Below are positions 50,954 through 60,505 of a stretch of DNA of 64,000 nt, one piece after another (the stretch's first letter is position 1; each line of letters opens with the position of its first letter). This DNA is from UBA4416 sp044238845 (GTDB lineage: Bacteria; Bacteroidota; Bacteroidia; B-17B0; Aurantibacillaceae): assembly GCA_044238845.1 (NCBI GenBank), contig JBIICN010000019.1:1-64000 (forward strand), given 5' to 3'. A program made the position numbers and the translations under genes. The notes under the pieces are model-generated. The model saw nothing but the letters and a program-made list of their open reading frames with translations, ran no database searches and was not told the DNA's origin.

Positions 50954-53396
50954 GCAAAAGTCCATATTAATAATATTTCCTGATGAATGGCTTCAATATT
51001 CGCCATCCGTATTAAATTTATATGAATGCTGTAAACAAAATTACTATACTAAATTAGTATACGTTGATAATGGCAAGTTTAAAAATGACAATCTTGTAGA
51101 ACATTACTCAACTATTAAAATTGGCAAAACCGCTGCCTATTTTTGGCGCAAAACTTTAGGTTATAAATTCTACAAAGTATTACGTCTATTTTTCTCCTTA
51201 TTATTTATAAAATTATTTGACCGAAAATATGAAACTATTATTGGCATTGATTCTTCTGGGTATTTTATAACTAAACTGTTTTTTAATAACACGGTATATT
51301 TTTCATTAGAAACCGAGAAAGATGTATACTATAAATTGAGCAGAAAACTAGGAATCGAAACGCTCTTAATACAAAGTAAAGAACGAAAAGATTTTATGAT
51401 TGGCGAGGATGAATCAGTTGATGTCTATTATCTTCAAAATGCACCCATATTAGACAAAACCATAAAAAGATTTGATGGCATAAAAGAAAAACGAATTCTA
51501 TACATGGGTAACATAGAATTCGGTTATGGTTTAGAACATTTTATTGATTGTGTTAAAGAATTTGATAAAGACTACACTCTTACGTTAAAAGGTATAAAAA
51601 ATGACAAATATTTTAATTGGCTTAATGGAAGGTACGCTGATATTATAAATTCAGGGAAATTAATTTTTGATTTCAATTATGTTGAACAGTCAAAAATAAT
51701 CGAATATGTATCTCATTTTTACATCGGAATAACAGGTTATGATTTAGAATTAGCAAAAAAAAGCTTTAATTATTTTTCTTCCCCAGCTGGTAAATTATTT
51801 AACTACTACGCCGCGGGTGTTCCTGTAATAGGTATTGATATTGTTGGTTTAAAAAGTGTAAAAGATTTTAATGCCGGTGTTTTGATAGATTCTGTTAATT
51901 CAGAACAAATTAAAAAGGCAATAAAAACCATTGAAGCAAATTACAATGAATGTACTCAAAATTGTTTAACGGCATCAGAGGAATTTGACTTCAAAAAAGG
52001 ATTCGAAAAATTCGAAGAAAGTATCAAGCATAAGTCTAGTGATAAATTTAAACTTAAACACTACTTAACGAAAGGCCACGAAAGAAGTGTAAAAACCAAG
52101 CAAAACATTATAACTTCAATATTTATAAAATGCGTAAGTATCGCTATTAGTTTCTTATTGATACCGTTATCATTAAATTATTTAAGTCCAGTAAAATATG
52201 GCATTTGGCTAACTTTAATTTCAATTGTTGGATGGCTTGGTTTTTTTGATTTAGGCTTAGGAAATGGTTTAAGAAATAAGCTAGCCGAAGCATTAGCAAA
52301 AAATGACAAAGAACTTGCTAGAACATACATCAGCACATCTTATGCTATCATGACCATAATTATTGGCATGGTATTTTTAATCTTCGCGTTTGTATTTCCG
52401 TTTATTAACTGGACATCTATCTTAAACACTCCTCCAGAAATGAGTCAAGAAATCAATCAATTGATTTTTGTGGTATTTAGTTTCTTTTGCTTGCAATTTA
52501 TTATTAAACTAATATCCATGATATTGAAAGCAGACCAACGTTCAGCAATAAGTGGAGGCATAAATACCTTTGCCAGCTTACTGTCGCTTATTATCGTATA
52601 TGTATTAACAAAAACATCAAATGGTTCTTTACTATGGCTAAGTATTGGCGTGAGTGCAGCAAATTTAATTGCTCCTCTGGTTGCTACGATCTGGTACTTT
52701 AGTTCAGATTACAAACATCTTATTCCTTCATGGAAATATGTAAAACTAAATGGAGCTAAAGATTTAATGGGACTTGGCTTTATGTTTTTCGTCATGCAAT
52801 TTGCAGCGTTAATTCTTTTCTCTACAGACAGTTTTATTATTGATCAATTATATGGTCCTGAAGAAGTAACTCCATATAATCTTTCCTACAAATATTTCAG
52901 CATCATAACCATGGGTTTTACAATAATAACAACACCATTTTGGACAGCTTACACAGATGCTTTCCATAAAAACGACTTTGCATGGATTAAACGCATCACT
53001 AGAAAACTAACCATCATTTGGGGTTTATCTATATTTGGGGTAATAGGTATGCTCATTTTTTCTGATGTGTTTTATAAATTATGGATTGGCGATCAAATTA
53101 AAATTCCATTTTTATTGTCCGCATCCATGGCCGTTTGGGTTTTAATATCAGCTTGGACAAGTATATTTGGTAATTTTTTAAGTGGCGTTGGAAAAATAAG
53201 ATTAAGTCTATATCACTCTTTTGCAATGATTGTCATTAATATCCCTCTATCTATATTTTTAGCAAAATACTTAAATTTAGGAAGTGCCGGTGTAATTATT
53301 GGAACATGCATTTGCGTTTTACCGCAGGTATTCTTACATCCGATTCAATACAAAAAAATCATTTCGAACACAGCTACGGGAGTATGGGGGAAATAA
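50946..53396 (+). CDS. Glycosyltransferase-flippase fusion protein
   Basis: An 816-residue protein with two parts. Residues 1 to about 360 look like a GT-B glycosyltransferase (LILYMGNIEFGYG-type start of the C-domain as KRILYMGNIEFGYGLEHF near 180-197; FYIGITGYDLELAKKSFNYFSSPAGKLFNYYAAGVPVIG near 258-296). A linker of about 15 residues follows. From about residue 376 (KGHERSVKTKQNI) to the end is a full Wzx-like flippase, paralogous to the one at 44050-45441. No stop codon or frameshift separates the halves. GTG start, overlapping the SGNH gene by eight bases. The C-terminal stop overlaps the next gene by 13 bases. Confidence 0.85.
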   Translation: MSKQKSILIIFPDEWLQYSPSVLNLYECCKQNYYTKLVYVDNGKFKNDNLVEHYSTIKIGKTAAYFWRKTLGYKFYKVLRLFFSLLFIKLFDRKYETIIGIDSSGYFITKLFFNNTVYFSLETEKDVYYKLSRKLGIETLLIQSKERKDFMIGEDESVDVYYLQNAPILDKTIKRFDGIKEKRILYMGNIEFGYGLEHFIDCVKEFDKDYTLTLKGIKNDKYFNWLNGRYADIINSGKLIFDFNYVEQSKIIEYVSHFYIGITGYDLELAKKSFNYFSSPAGKLFNYYAAGVPVIGIDIVGLKSVKDFNAGVLIDSVNSEQIKKAIKTIEANYNECTQNCLTASEEFDFKKGFEKFEESIKHKSSDKFKLKHYLTKGHERSVKTKQNIITSIFIKCVSIAISFLLIPLSLNYLSPVKYGIWLTLISIVGWLGFFDLGLGNGLRNKLAEALAKNDKELARTYISTSYAIMTIIIGMVFLIFAFVFPFINWTSILNTPPEMSQEINQLIFVVFSFFCLQFIIKLISMILKADQRSAISGGINTFASLLSLIIVYVLTKTSNGSLLWLSIGVSAANLIAPLVATIWYFSSDYKHLIPSWKYVKLNGAKDLMGLGFMFFVMQFAALILFSTDSFIIDQLYGPEEVTPYNLSYKYFSIITMGFTIITTPFWTAYTDAFHKNDFAWIKRITRKLTIIWGLSIFGVIGMLIFSDVFYKLWIGDQIKIPFLLSASMAVWVLISAWTSIFGNFLSGVGKIRLSLYHSFAMIVINIPLSIFLAKYLNLGSAGVIIGTCICVLPQVFLHPIQYKKIISNTATGVWGK

Positions 53397-54121
53397 ACTC
53401 AAATAAAAAAGCTATTCTAATTACGGGAACAATTGTTCCTAATAGCGTTTTTGTGGCCCATACAAACGTTGAGCAACGTAAGCAAGAATATATTGAAGGC
53501 TTACTTTTTTATAAAGCGCAATTCCCAAACGATGATATTTTCTTTTTAGAAAATTCAACTCATGACTTCACTACAGATTCACAGTTTAGTGATTTATTCA
53601 AGAAGCATCATATCACATTAATTAAATTTCCAGTTTCAACTAAATCAAAAGAAGGAAAAGGGTATCAAGAATTTGAAATGCTCGACGCTTCAATTGAACG
53701 TTTAAAAAACAGCTATAACTATTTCGTAAAAGTCACAGGGCGCTATAAAGTATTAAACATAAAACACATTATTCAAACCAAAAATATCGAATTCATTGCA
53801 GATTCGCATAAAAAACATCAAGTAACACAAACAAATGTATTTTGTGTCAAAGGAAGTTTTTATAACAAGCATTTCAAAAACTTGTATGTAAAGTCAAATG
53901 ATTCGGAAGGTGTGTTTATTGAACATGTTATTTACGATTATTTAGTTAAAAACAAACTCTTACAACAGACCAATTTGTTTTATAAAAACCCAATTATAAC
54001 TGGATTTTCAGGCTCCTATGGAGGGACTTTAAATAGAAATAAATACAAAATGATATTAAGAAATATAGAACGTTGCGTCTTAAGAGTATTAAATATTCAT
54101 GAATTTTTAATAGAATATTAA
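53384..54121 (+). CDS. Capsule-locus protein of unknown function
   Basis: A 245-residue protein using the ATG at 53384 (MGEINSNKKAILITGTI); an in-frame upstream extension lies inside the previous gene. Visible strings: AILITGTIVPNSVFVAHTNVEQRKQEYIEGLLFY, FPNDDIFFLENSTHDFT, GKGYQEFEMLDASIERLKNSYNYFVKVTGRYKVLNI. It resembles uncharacterised proteins of Bacteroidota capsule clusters (recalled) and could be a glycosyltransferase-like enzyme with a GT-A-type fold, but no diagnostic DxD motif is evident. No membrane segment. Function left open. Confidence 0.7.
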   Translation: MGEINSNKKAILITGTIVPNSVFVAHTNVEQRKQEYIEGLLFYKAQFPNDDIFFLENSTHDFTTDSQFSDLFKKHHITLIKFPVSTKSKEGKGYQEFEMLDASIERLKNSYNYFVKVTGRYKVLNIKHIIQTKNIEFIADSHKKHQVTQTNVFCVKGSFYNKHFKNLYVKSNDSEGVFIEHVIYDYLVKNKLLQQTNLFYKNPIITGFSGSYGGTLNRNKYKMILRNIERCVLRVLNIHEFLIEY

Positions 54122-54123
54122 TA

Positions 54124-55293
54124 ATGAAAAGAAGATTTGTCACCATATTCCCTATTTGCGAAAATGTCCATCTTACTAAAGATTTGGGACAAATTCCCTT
54201 TTTCCTTCATAAAACCTATCATTATAACTCCGCAATTGTATCCTATGAAAATTCAAAAGATTATTCTAATCTTAAAGGCGAAGTAAACGGATTAAATCTG
54301 AATTTTATTGAAAACAAAGGCAGAATTAGCTTTTTGGAAAGAAGCGTATTAAGCTATATTAAAAAAAACGCAAAAGATATTGATGTTTTAAATCTATACA
54401 TATTTTCAAAGTTCACTTTTGTATATGGGATTCTATACAAATTAATTAATCCAAAAGGTTTTTTATTTTTAAAGCTAGATGGTTATAATGAAACATTTGA
54501 AAAAACCAATAAAATAAAACATTCAACAAATGGCTTCAAAAACTTTATCTTTAAATATTTAGAAAAAGAATTTCTTAAAAAAATAGACCTCATCACTATT
54601 GAAAATTCGATTGGTGAAAAATTAGTAAAAGAAAAATACCCTCGTCTCTCCGATAAAATAATGTATTTACCAGTAGGAGTAAATGATATTTATTTATCAG
54701 AACATTTCAAAAGTAATTTTAGAAAATTTGATCAAAAAGAAAACATTATTTTAACAGTTGGACGCATTGGAGAAACCATTAAAAATAATGAAATGATGCT
54801 ACGTGCATTATCTAAAACAAATTTAAAGAACTGGAAAATGGTTTTTATTGGAGCGATAAATCCTGACTTTGAACCTTATTTAGAAAATTGGAAAAAAGAA
54901 AATCCACAACTTATCGATAAAGTTATTTTTACAGGGGAGATTAAAGACCGATTAGAACTATATGAATGGTACAATAAATCAAAAATATTTTGCATGACTT
55001 CATGGAAAGAATCGTTTTGTCATTCTATAGGAGAAGCTATTTATTTTGGCAATTACATTATTGGAACAGAGGGTATTGTAAGCATGCGCGACTTAACCAA
55101 TGAACAAAAACATGGTGTAATATTAAAAGCAGATGACGACAATGCTTTAGCTGAAAAATTTCAATATTTAATTGACAACCCTGATTTTTTATCAAATTTA
55201 TTTCCCGACATTGTTAAATACGCTCATCAAAATTTCACATGGTCGAACATCGTAGGAAAAATTCATGAAAAAATTGAAAAAACAACTCATTAA
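54124..55293 (+). CDS. GT4-like glycosyltransferase
   Basis: A 389-residue GT-B enzyme. Residues near 208-225 (ENIILTVGRIGETIKNNEMML) start the C-terminal Rossmann domain; FTGEIKDRLELYEWYNKSKIFCMTSWKESFCHSIGEAIYFG holds the E-x7-E nucleotide-sugar site. Adds one sugar of the repeat unit; donor unknown. Stop and next start share one base (TAATG). Confidence 0.85.
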   Translation: MKRRFVTIFPICENVHLTKDLGQIPFFLHKTYHYNSAIVSYENSKDYSNLKGEVNGLNLNFIENKGRISFLERSVLSYIKKNAKDIDVLNLYIFSKFTFVYGILYKLINPKGFLFLKLDGYNETFEKTNKIKHSTNGFKNFIFKYLEKEFLKKIDLITIENSIGEKLVKEKYPRLSDKIMYLPVGVNDIYLSEHFKSNFRKFDQKENIILTVGRIGETIKNNEMMLRALSKTNLKNWKMVFIGAINPDFEPYLENWKKENPQLIDKVIFTGEIKDRLELYEWYNKSKIFCMTSWKESFCHSIGEAIYFGNYIIGTEGIVSMRDLTNEQKHGVILKADDDNALAEKFQYLIDNPDFLSNLFPDIVKYAHQNFTWSNIVGKIHEKIEKTTH

Positions 55294-56072
55294 TGGAAGG
55301 TGGTATAAGAACTAGTGACAATTGTAAACAATCAGAACCTAATCGACCTTTAGTTTCGGTTATCACTGTGGTGTTAAATGGCGAAAAATATTTAGAACAA
55401 ACTATAAAAAGTGTTTTATCTCAAACATACAATAACATTGAGTACATTATAATTGACGGGCAATCAACAGACAAGACTCTTGACATCATCAAAAAACACG
55501 AAAGTAATATCGATTATTGGTTAAGTGAAAAAGATGGTGGAATTTACGATGCAATGAACAAAGGTATTAATCTAGCTAAAGGAGAAATAATTGGAATTTT
55601 AAATGCAGATGACTTTTACTCACCAGATGCGATACTAAATGTAACTAATACTTTCCTAAAAACAGATGCGGATGTTCTTCATGGCGATATAATATTGCTA
55701 AATAATGACATTCAAACTAGAATGCAGCCTGAAATCCATAAAATGATGCAACAGCCGTCTGTATTTCATCCAACTTGTTTTGTAAAAAAACAGGTATATT
55801 TAAAAATTGGAGCCTTTAATACAAGCTATAAAATTTCGGCTGATTACGATTTTTTACTAAGGTCTTTAAACTCAAATTTTAAATTCGAGTATATACCGCA
55901 CGTACTAACCTATTTTCGTCCGGGAGGCATGAGTGCTTCTTGTGCTAGTAATTTAGAAGGATATAAAATCATGAAATTTCATCAAACAGGATTTCATAAT
56001 GCCGTTGCCTGGAGAGCTTTAAAATGCTATATCAAAACATTTATAAAAAAAGTAATAAATTTGGGGAAATAG
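55293..56072 (+). CDS. GT2 family glycosyltransferase
   Basis: A 259-residue GT-A enzyme: VSVITVVLNGEKYLEQTIKSVLSQTYNNIEYIIIDGQSTDKT near 22-63, EKDGGIYDAMNKGINLAKGEIIGILNADDFY near 80-110 with the metal-binding acidic cluster. The SEKDGGIYDAMNKG form is typical of capsule glycosyltransferases in this phylum. Coupled to the preceding GT4 by overlapping stop/start. Confidence 0.9.
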   Translation: MEGGIRTSDNCKQSEPNRPLVSVITVVLNGEKYLEQTIKSVLSQTYNNIEYIIIDGQSTDKTLDIIKKHESNIDYWLSEKDGGIYDAMNKGINLAKGEIIGILNADDFYSPDAILNVTNTFLKTDADVLHGDIILLNNDIQTRMQPEIHKMMQQPSVFHPTCFVKKQVYLKIGAFNTSYKISADYDFLLRSLNSNFKFEYIPHVLTYFRPGGMSASCASNLEGYKIMKFHQTGFHNAVAWRALKCYIKTFIKKVINLGK

Positions 56073-56074
56073 TA

Positions 56075-56647
56075 ATGATAAAAATACTAGTTTTTATACA
56101 AGCCGTTTTAAGAAATAAAACATCCCGTTTTAAAGGAATCCTTTTAAAATGCTACCTTCTTATGCACGGCTGTAAAGTTGGAAAGGGTTTAAAATGCGCC
56201 AAGTTTCCTTATTTTAAAGGGTTTCCAAATAAAAACATCATCATTGGTAATTATGTAGATTTAGGAAGAAACAACACCTTTGAACTTTCAAATAATGGCA
56301 AAATCATACTTGATGATTATGTTTTATTTCATCAAAATATTTTAATTAGCTGCAATAATCAAATTAAAATAGGGAAATTTTCTGCTGTAGCCGAAAATGT
56401 GAGTATTAGAGACGGCAATCATCAATTTTCAAAAGACCAATATTATAGACTACAAGACAGTGTGAGTGAACCAATAGAAATTGGTGAAGATGCTGGTATT
56501 GCCGCCGGATGTGTAGTTTTAATGGGCTCTAAAATAAGTAAAGGAGCTTTTATAGGTTCTAACTCTGTCATTACAAGAAAATCAGAGATTCAAGAATATG
56601 GCATTTACGCAGGAAATCCTTTGAAATTAATAGGTACCCGAAAATAA
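56075..56647 (+). CDS. Hexapeptide-repeat acyltransferase (WcaF-like)
   Basis: A 190-residue protein using ATG 56075 (MIKILVFIQ); an earlier in-frame ATG lies inside the GT2 gene. Left-handed beta-helix turns are visible (IIIGNYVDLGRNNTFELSNNGKIILDDY, IKIGKFSAVAENVSIRDGNH, EPIEIGEDAGIAAGCVVLMGSKISKGAFIGSNSVITRK). Likely an O- or N-acetyltransferase acting on a capsule sugar. Confidence 0.85.
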   Translation: MIKILVFIQAVLRNKTSRFKGILLKCYLLMHGCKVGKGLKCAKFPYFKGFPNKNIIIGNYVDLGRNNTFELSNNGKIILDDYVLFHQNILISCNNQIKIGKFSAVAENVSIRDGNHQFSKDQYYRLQDSVSEPIEIGEDAGIAAGCVVLMGSKISKGAFIGSNSVITRKSEIQEYGIYAGNPLKLIGTRK

Positions 56648-56657
56648 TTCCACAAAG

Positions 56658-57383
56658 ATGAGAGACAAAAGTAAAATAGTAAAAGAACTCTTTGAGGATA
56701 CAGCCTTGTATTTAACCTATGATTACAACTTACAAATCAGAAAAGAAAATTTGGAGGCATTGACAAGAGATTTAAAATATAAGTCTGTTCTGGATATGCC
56801 ATGTGGAACTGGCTCCATATCATTACCGCTATTAAAAAATGCTAAAACACTCACCCTTATTGATATTTCATCTAATATGTTATCCATAGCAAAAAGTAAC
56901 ATTCCTGACGATGAAAAACATAAAGTGACATTTATTAATGATGACTTTTTCAATATTGATATTAAACCCAACACTTACGATTTAGTAATATGCCTTGGAT
57001 TGTTAGCTCATGTAAATTCGCCTGAACAATTGTTAAATAAACTAAGTCATATTATTTCACCGGGTGGTCATCTCATAATTCAAAATACTGATTCTGCACA
57101 TTTTTACAGTCATTTAATTCGTTGTTATCTTGGATTAAAAAACATCATCTCAAAACAACGTTATAAATTAAATAAAGTGAAAGGCTCATTTGTAGAACAA
57201 CAAGTAAGTAAAAACGGCCTTCAATTAATTAAAACATTTCGCTATAATCAGTCATTTTTAGGGCTCTCCAATCTATTCACAAACGAAAAGAAATATAAAC
57301 TAACCCGCCAGTTTTTTGGAACAGTAGACAAAAACAAGCACGCTAAATGGGGCAGCGACGTCACTTATCTTTTTAAAAAGTAA
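56658..57383 (+). CDS. SAM-dependent methyltransferase
   Basis: A 241-residue class I enzyme. Motif I reads VLDMPCGTGSISLPLLKNAKTLTLIDIS (about 39-66), followed by a DLVICLGLLAHVNSPEQLL post-motif. The Cys in place of the usual Gly/Ala in the motif I loop (MPCGTGS) is common. Third methyltransferase of the locus; target unknown. Confidence 0.85.
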   Translation: MRDKSKIVKELFEDTALYLTYDYNLQIRKENLEALTRDLKYKSVLDMPCGTGSISLPLLKNAKTLTLIDISSNMLSIAKSNIPDDEKHKVTFINDDFFNIDIKPNTYDLVICLGLLAHVNSPEQLLNKLSHIISPGGHLIIQNTDSAHFYSHLIRCYLGLKNIISKQRYKLNKVKGSFVEQQVSKNGLQLIKTFRYNQSFLGLSNLFTNEKKYKLTRQFFGTVDKNKHAKWGSDVTYLFKK

Positions 57384-57393
57384 ATTAATTGAA

Positions 57394-58533
57394 TTGGATT
57401 CCGAAAAAAAAATAAACGTTTTAGTTATACCCGACCTATTTCCTAAATTTGAGAATGATGTTCAGGGTATTTTCATATTAGATTATTTAAGTTCAACAAC
57501 ACCATATTGCAACAATACTGTTTTATTTGGCAGATTGACGTCATCTCCAAAAGGTCATGTAATCGAACAAAAAGAACATTATAATTTACATCGTTTTTCT
57601 GTTTCGTCAAAAAAAGTTCCATTTTATCTAAAACCCTTCTATTATTTATTATGGTTTATTAAGGGCTATCAAATTGGAAGTAAGATAGACAACATTGATA
57701 TAATTCATGCGCACGGCAGCATATTAAGTGGCACATTAAGTTATTTATTATCAAAAAGGATAAAAAAGCCATTTATCATCACAGAGCACCAAGGTCCATT
57801 TAGTATGACCTCAGAAAATTTCTGGAAAAGAAACTGGACCAAATACATTATGCAAAAAGCCAGTGCTGTGCTAACAGTAAGTCATCATTTAAAGCAGGAA
57901 ATATTAAACACTCAAATTAATCCAAAAAAAATAATTGTCACACATAACCCAGTTGATACTCATCTCTTTAAATTAAAGGAAATTGGACTTTATAAAACTA
58001 TTTTATTTGTTGGCAGACTTGATAATTTTAAAGGTGCTTTAATATCACTAAAAGCATTTGCAAGTATTTATAAAGAACATAACGACTGGCAATTTACAAT
58101 TATAGGAGATGGCGAAGACTATTTGCCAATCACCCAATTCCTTGAATTGAATCCTGAATTAAAAACAAGAGTTCATTTACTTGGCCAAAAAACAAAAATA
58201 GAAATTGCTCAACAAATGCAGGTTTCTGATTTTTTGGTATTTCCTAGTAAACATGAAAGTTTTGGTTTAGTGATTACTGAAGCCTTATCCTGCGGGCTAC
58301 CTGTAATTGTTGGTAATACAACGGCACCAAAAGAATTTGTTAACAAAGAAAATGGTTTATTAGTTCAATATAATAATATTGAAGAAATTGCTATGGCTAT
58401 GCAAAACCTTATTAAAAGTCAATCATCATATAAATCTCAGAATATCCGAAACAAAATTGTAGAAAATTTTGGCTTTGAAAATTTCGGAAAAAAAATGACA
58501 GATATTTACAATTCAATCATTAATAAGTACTAA
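57394..58533 (+). CDS. GT4 family glycosyltransferase
   Basis: A 379-residue GT-B enzyme: IHAHGSILSGTLSYLLSKRIKKPFIITEHQGPF in the N-domain; TILFVGRLDNFKGALISLKAF, LLGQKTKIEIAQQMQVSDFLVFPSKHESFGLVITEALSCGLPVIVG in the C-domain with E-x7-E. TTG start, ten bases after the methyltransferase gene. Confidence 0.9.
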   Translation: MDSEKKINVLVIPDLFPKFENDVQGIFILDYLSSTTPYCNNTVLFGRLTSSPKGHVIEQKEHYNLHRFSVSSKKVPFYLKPFYYLLWFIKGYQIGSKIDNIDIIHAHGSILSGTLSYLLSKRIKKPFIITEHQGPFSMTSENFWKRNWTKYIMQKASAVLTVSHHLKQEILNTQINPKKIIVTHNPVDTHLFKLKEIGLYKTILFVGRLDNFKGALISLKAFASIYKEHNDWQFTIIGDGEDYLPITQFLELNPELKTRVHLLGQKTKIEIAQQMQVSDFLVFPSKHESFGLVITEALSCGLPVIVGNTTAPKEFVNKENGLLVQYNNIEEIAMAMQNLIKSQSSYKSQNIRNKIVENFGFENFGKKMTDIYNSIINKY

Positions 58534-58557
58534 ATTGTAGCCTAATTATTGGCTATT

Positions 58558-60498
58558 ATGTGCGGTATCGCAGGAATTATAAACAAAGAAGGTGTACTAC
58601 CCTCTGATTTAAATACGATGTCCAAATCTATCAGGCATCGTGGTCCTGACGACGAAGGTTTTGCCTTAATCAATCCTAATTCAAATTACATTTCATTAAA
58701 AGGCGATGATACAATTGCTGAATTAAATGAATTAAATCATATTTCATTACAACAAAAAGATTCCAATAATACAATAGGGTTTGTTCACCGAAGACTTTCC
58801 ATTCTTGATTTGAGTGCTGCCGGTCATCAACCCATGCAGTATATGCAAAATAAATATAACATTGTTTTTAATGGGGAAATTTATAACTATCAGGAAATAA
58901 AATCAAGTTTAAAACAAAAAGGATATCAATTTAATTCGGATACCGATACAGAAGTCATATTGGCTGCCTACAACGAATATGGTTCGTTATGTGTCAATCA
59001 TTTTATGGGCATGTGGGCTTTTGCCATTTATGATAAAGACAACCAATCTGTTTTTATTTCCAGAGATCGCTTTGGTATAAAACCTTTATACTATTATCAT
59101 GATAAAACCAATTTTGTTTTTGCTTCTGAAATTAAAGCCTTATTAGCATTAGATAACATTAAACCCCAAGCTGATATGAACTCCGTTTTTGAGTACATAT
59201 CATTTGGAACAACATCTGACTCATCTGCAAATCTTTATCAAAACATTCATATACTTCCTCCAGCTTGTAATATGTCAGTGGATATCAATTCACTGAAACA
59301 TACAGTTGAATCTTATTATCATTTAAAAACTCAGGTACAAAATTTCAATTTACCAAAAGAAACAGACATAGAACAAACATTTAAAGATTGTTTAAATAAT
59401 TCAATTGACTTGCATTTAAAAGCTGATGTATCGGTAGGCTCTACTTTAAGTGGAGGCTTGGATTCAAGCACCATTGTAGCCATGACCGCTTCAAAAATGC
59501 AAGGTAAGCCCTTTAAAACATTTACTGCGGCCTATCACGAAAAAGAAATTGATGAATCTGATTTTGCAAAAAAAGCAATTGCTAATTACTCTAACATCGA
59601 CCCTTATTTTACGTATCCTGATATTAAGACCTATTGGGCAGATTTTGATAAATTAATTTGGCATCAAGATTTACCAATAAATTCCACTTCCATGTTTGCT
59701 CAATGGGAAGTAATGAAACTAGCCAATCAGCAAAACGTAAAAGTTTTATTAGATGGACAAGGTGCCGATGAAATACTGGGAGGTTATTATAATTTTGCTG
59801 GAATTTACTTAATTGAAAAATTAAAACATTTACAAGTCAGTTCTTTTTTAAAAGAAAAAAAAGAACTACAACAAAAATTTTCACCCAATATCAATAATAC
59901 AATTGGGAGGGCAGCATATTACTATACTCCTGAATTTATTCAGCGACGTATTCGTGCTAAAAAAAGATTAGGCATGAGTTCTATCTCTCATGATTATGCT
60001 CAACAATTATCAACCATTGATGTTCCTGCTAGAGGAGGAAAATCTTTTAAGGAACAATCCATTTTAAGTATGCAATTTGGCTTACAAGATTTATTGCGTT
60101 ATGAAGACAGAAACTCCATGGCTTTTTCAATTGAAAGTAGAGTCCCTTTTTTAGATCATCGATTAGTTGAACTATCCATAGCATTACAAAACCATTGGAA
60201 AATTAATAACGGCTGGACAAAATATATTTTAAGAAAAACTGCAGAACCTGTTTTAAACAAAGAAGTAGTTTGGCGGAAATATAAAATGGGTTTTTTAACA
60301 CCTCAGAAAATATGGAAACAACAATCAAAAAATGAATTAACTCAATTTATTAATGATAGTAACATTCCAGATTTCATAAACAAAAACTATTTATTACAAT
60401 TAAATCAATCAGATATTAACGATTCTTCTCATTTAAGTGAATTTTGGAAACTTATTTCGTTTTTAAAATGGGCAGAGGTTTTTAAAGTAACTTTTTAA
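58558..60498 (+). CDS. asnB: Asparagine synthase (glutamine-hydrolysing) family
   Basis: A 646-residue enzyme. The correct start is the ATG at 58558, which puts the catalytic Cys at position 2 (MCGIAGIIN); a TTG 9 bases upstream would bury it. Glutaminase domain about 1-230 (RHRGPDDEGFA, VFNGEIYNY, SDTDTEVIL); synthetase P-loop SGGLDSST near 299-306. In a capsule locus such enzymes usually amidate a uronic acid (WbpS-like) rather than make asparagine; both are possible. Confidence 0.9.
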   Translation: MCGIAGIINKEGVLPSDLNTMSKSIRHRGPDDEGFALINPNSNYISLKGDDTIAELNELNHISLQQKDSNNTIGFVHRRLSILDLSAAGHQPMQYMQNKYNIVFNGEIYNYQEIKSSLKQKGYQFNSDTDTEVILAAYNEYGSLCVNHFMGMWAFAIYDKDNQSVFISRDRFGIKPLYYYHDKTNFVFASEIKALLALDNIKPQADMNSVFEYISFGTTSDSSANLYQNIHILPPACNMSVDINSLKHTVESYYHLKTQVQNFNLPKETDIEQTFKDCLNNSIDLHLKADVSVGSTLSGGLDSSTIVAMTASKMQGKPFKTFTAAYHEKEIDESDFAKKAIANYSNIDPYFTYPDIKTYWADFDKLIWHQDLPINSTSMFAQWEVMKLANQQNVKVLLDGQGADEILGGYYNFAGIYLIEKLKHLQVSSFLKEKKELQQKFSPNINNTIGRAAYYYTPEFIQRRIRAKKRLGMSSISHDYAQQLSTIDVPARGGKSFKEQSILSMQFGLQDLLRYEDRNSMAFSIESRVPFLDHRLVELSIALQNHWKINNGWTKYILRKTAEPVLNKEVVWRKYKMGFLTPQKIWKQQSKNELTQFINDSNIPDFINKNYLLQLNQSDINDSSHLSEFWKLISFLKWAEVFKVTF

Positions 60499-60505
60499 TT
60501 ATACT

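Noticed and set aside
53306..53383. N-terminal extension of the unknown capsule protein
   Set aside because: It would lie inside the flippase coding sequence; the internal ATG at 53384 matches the likely family start.
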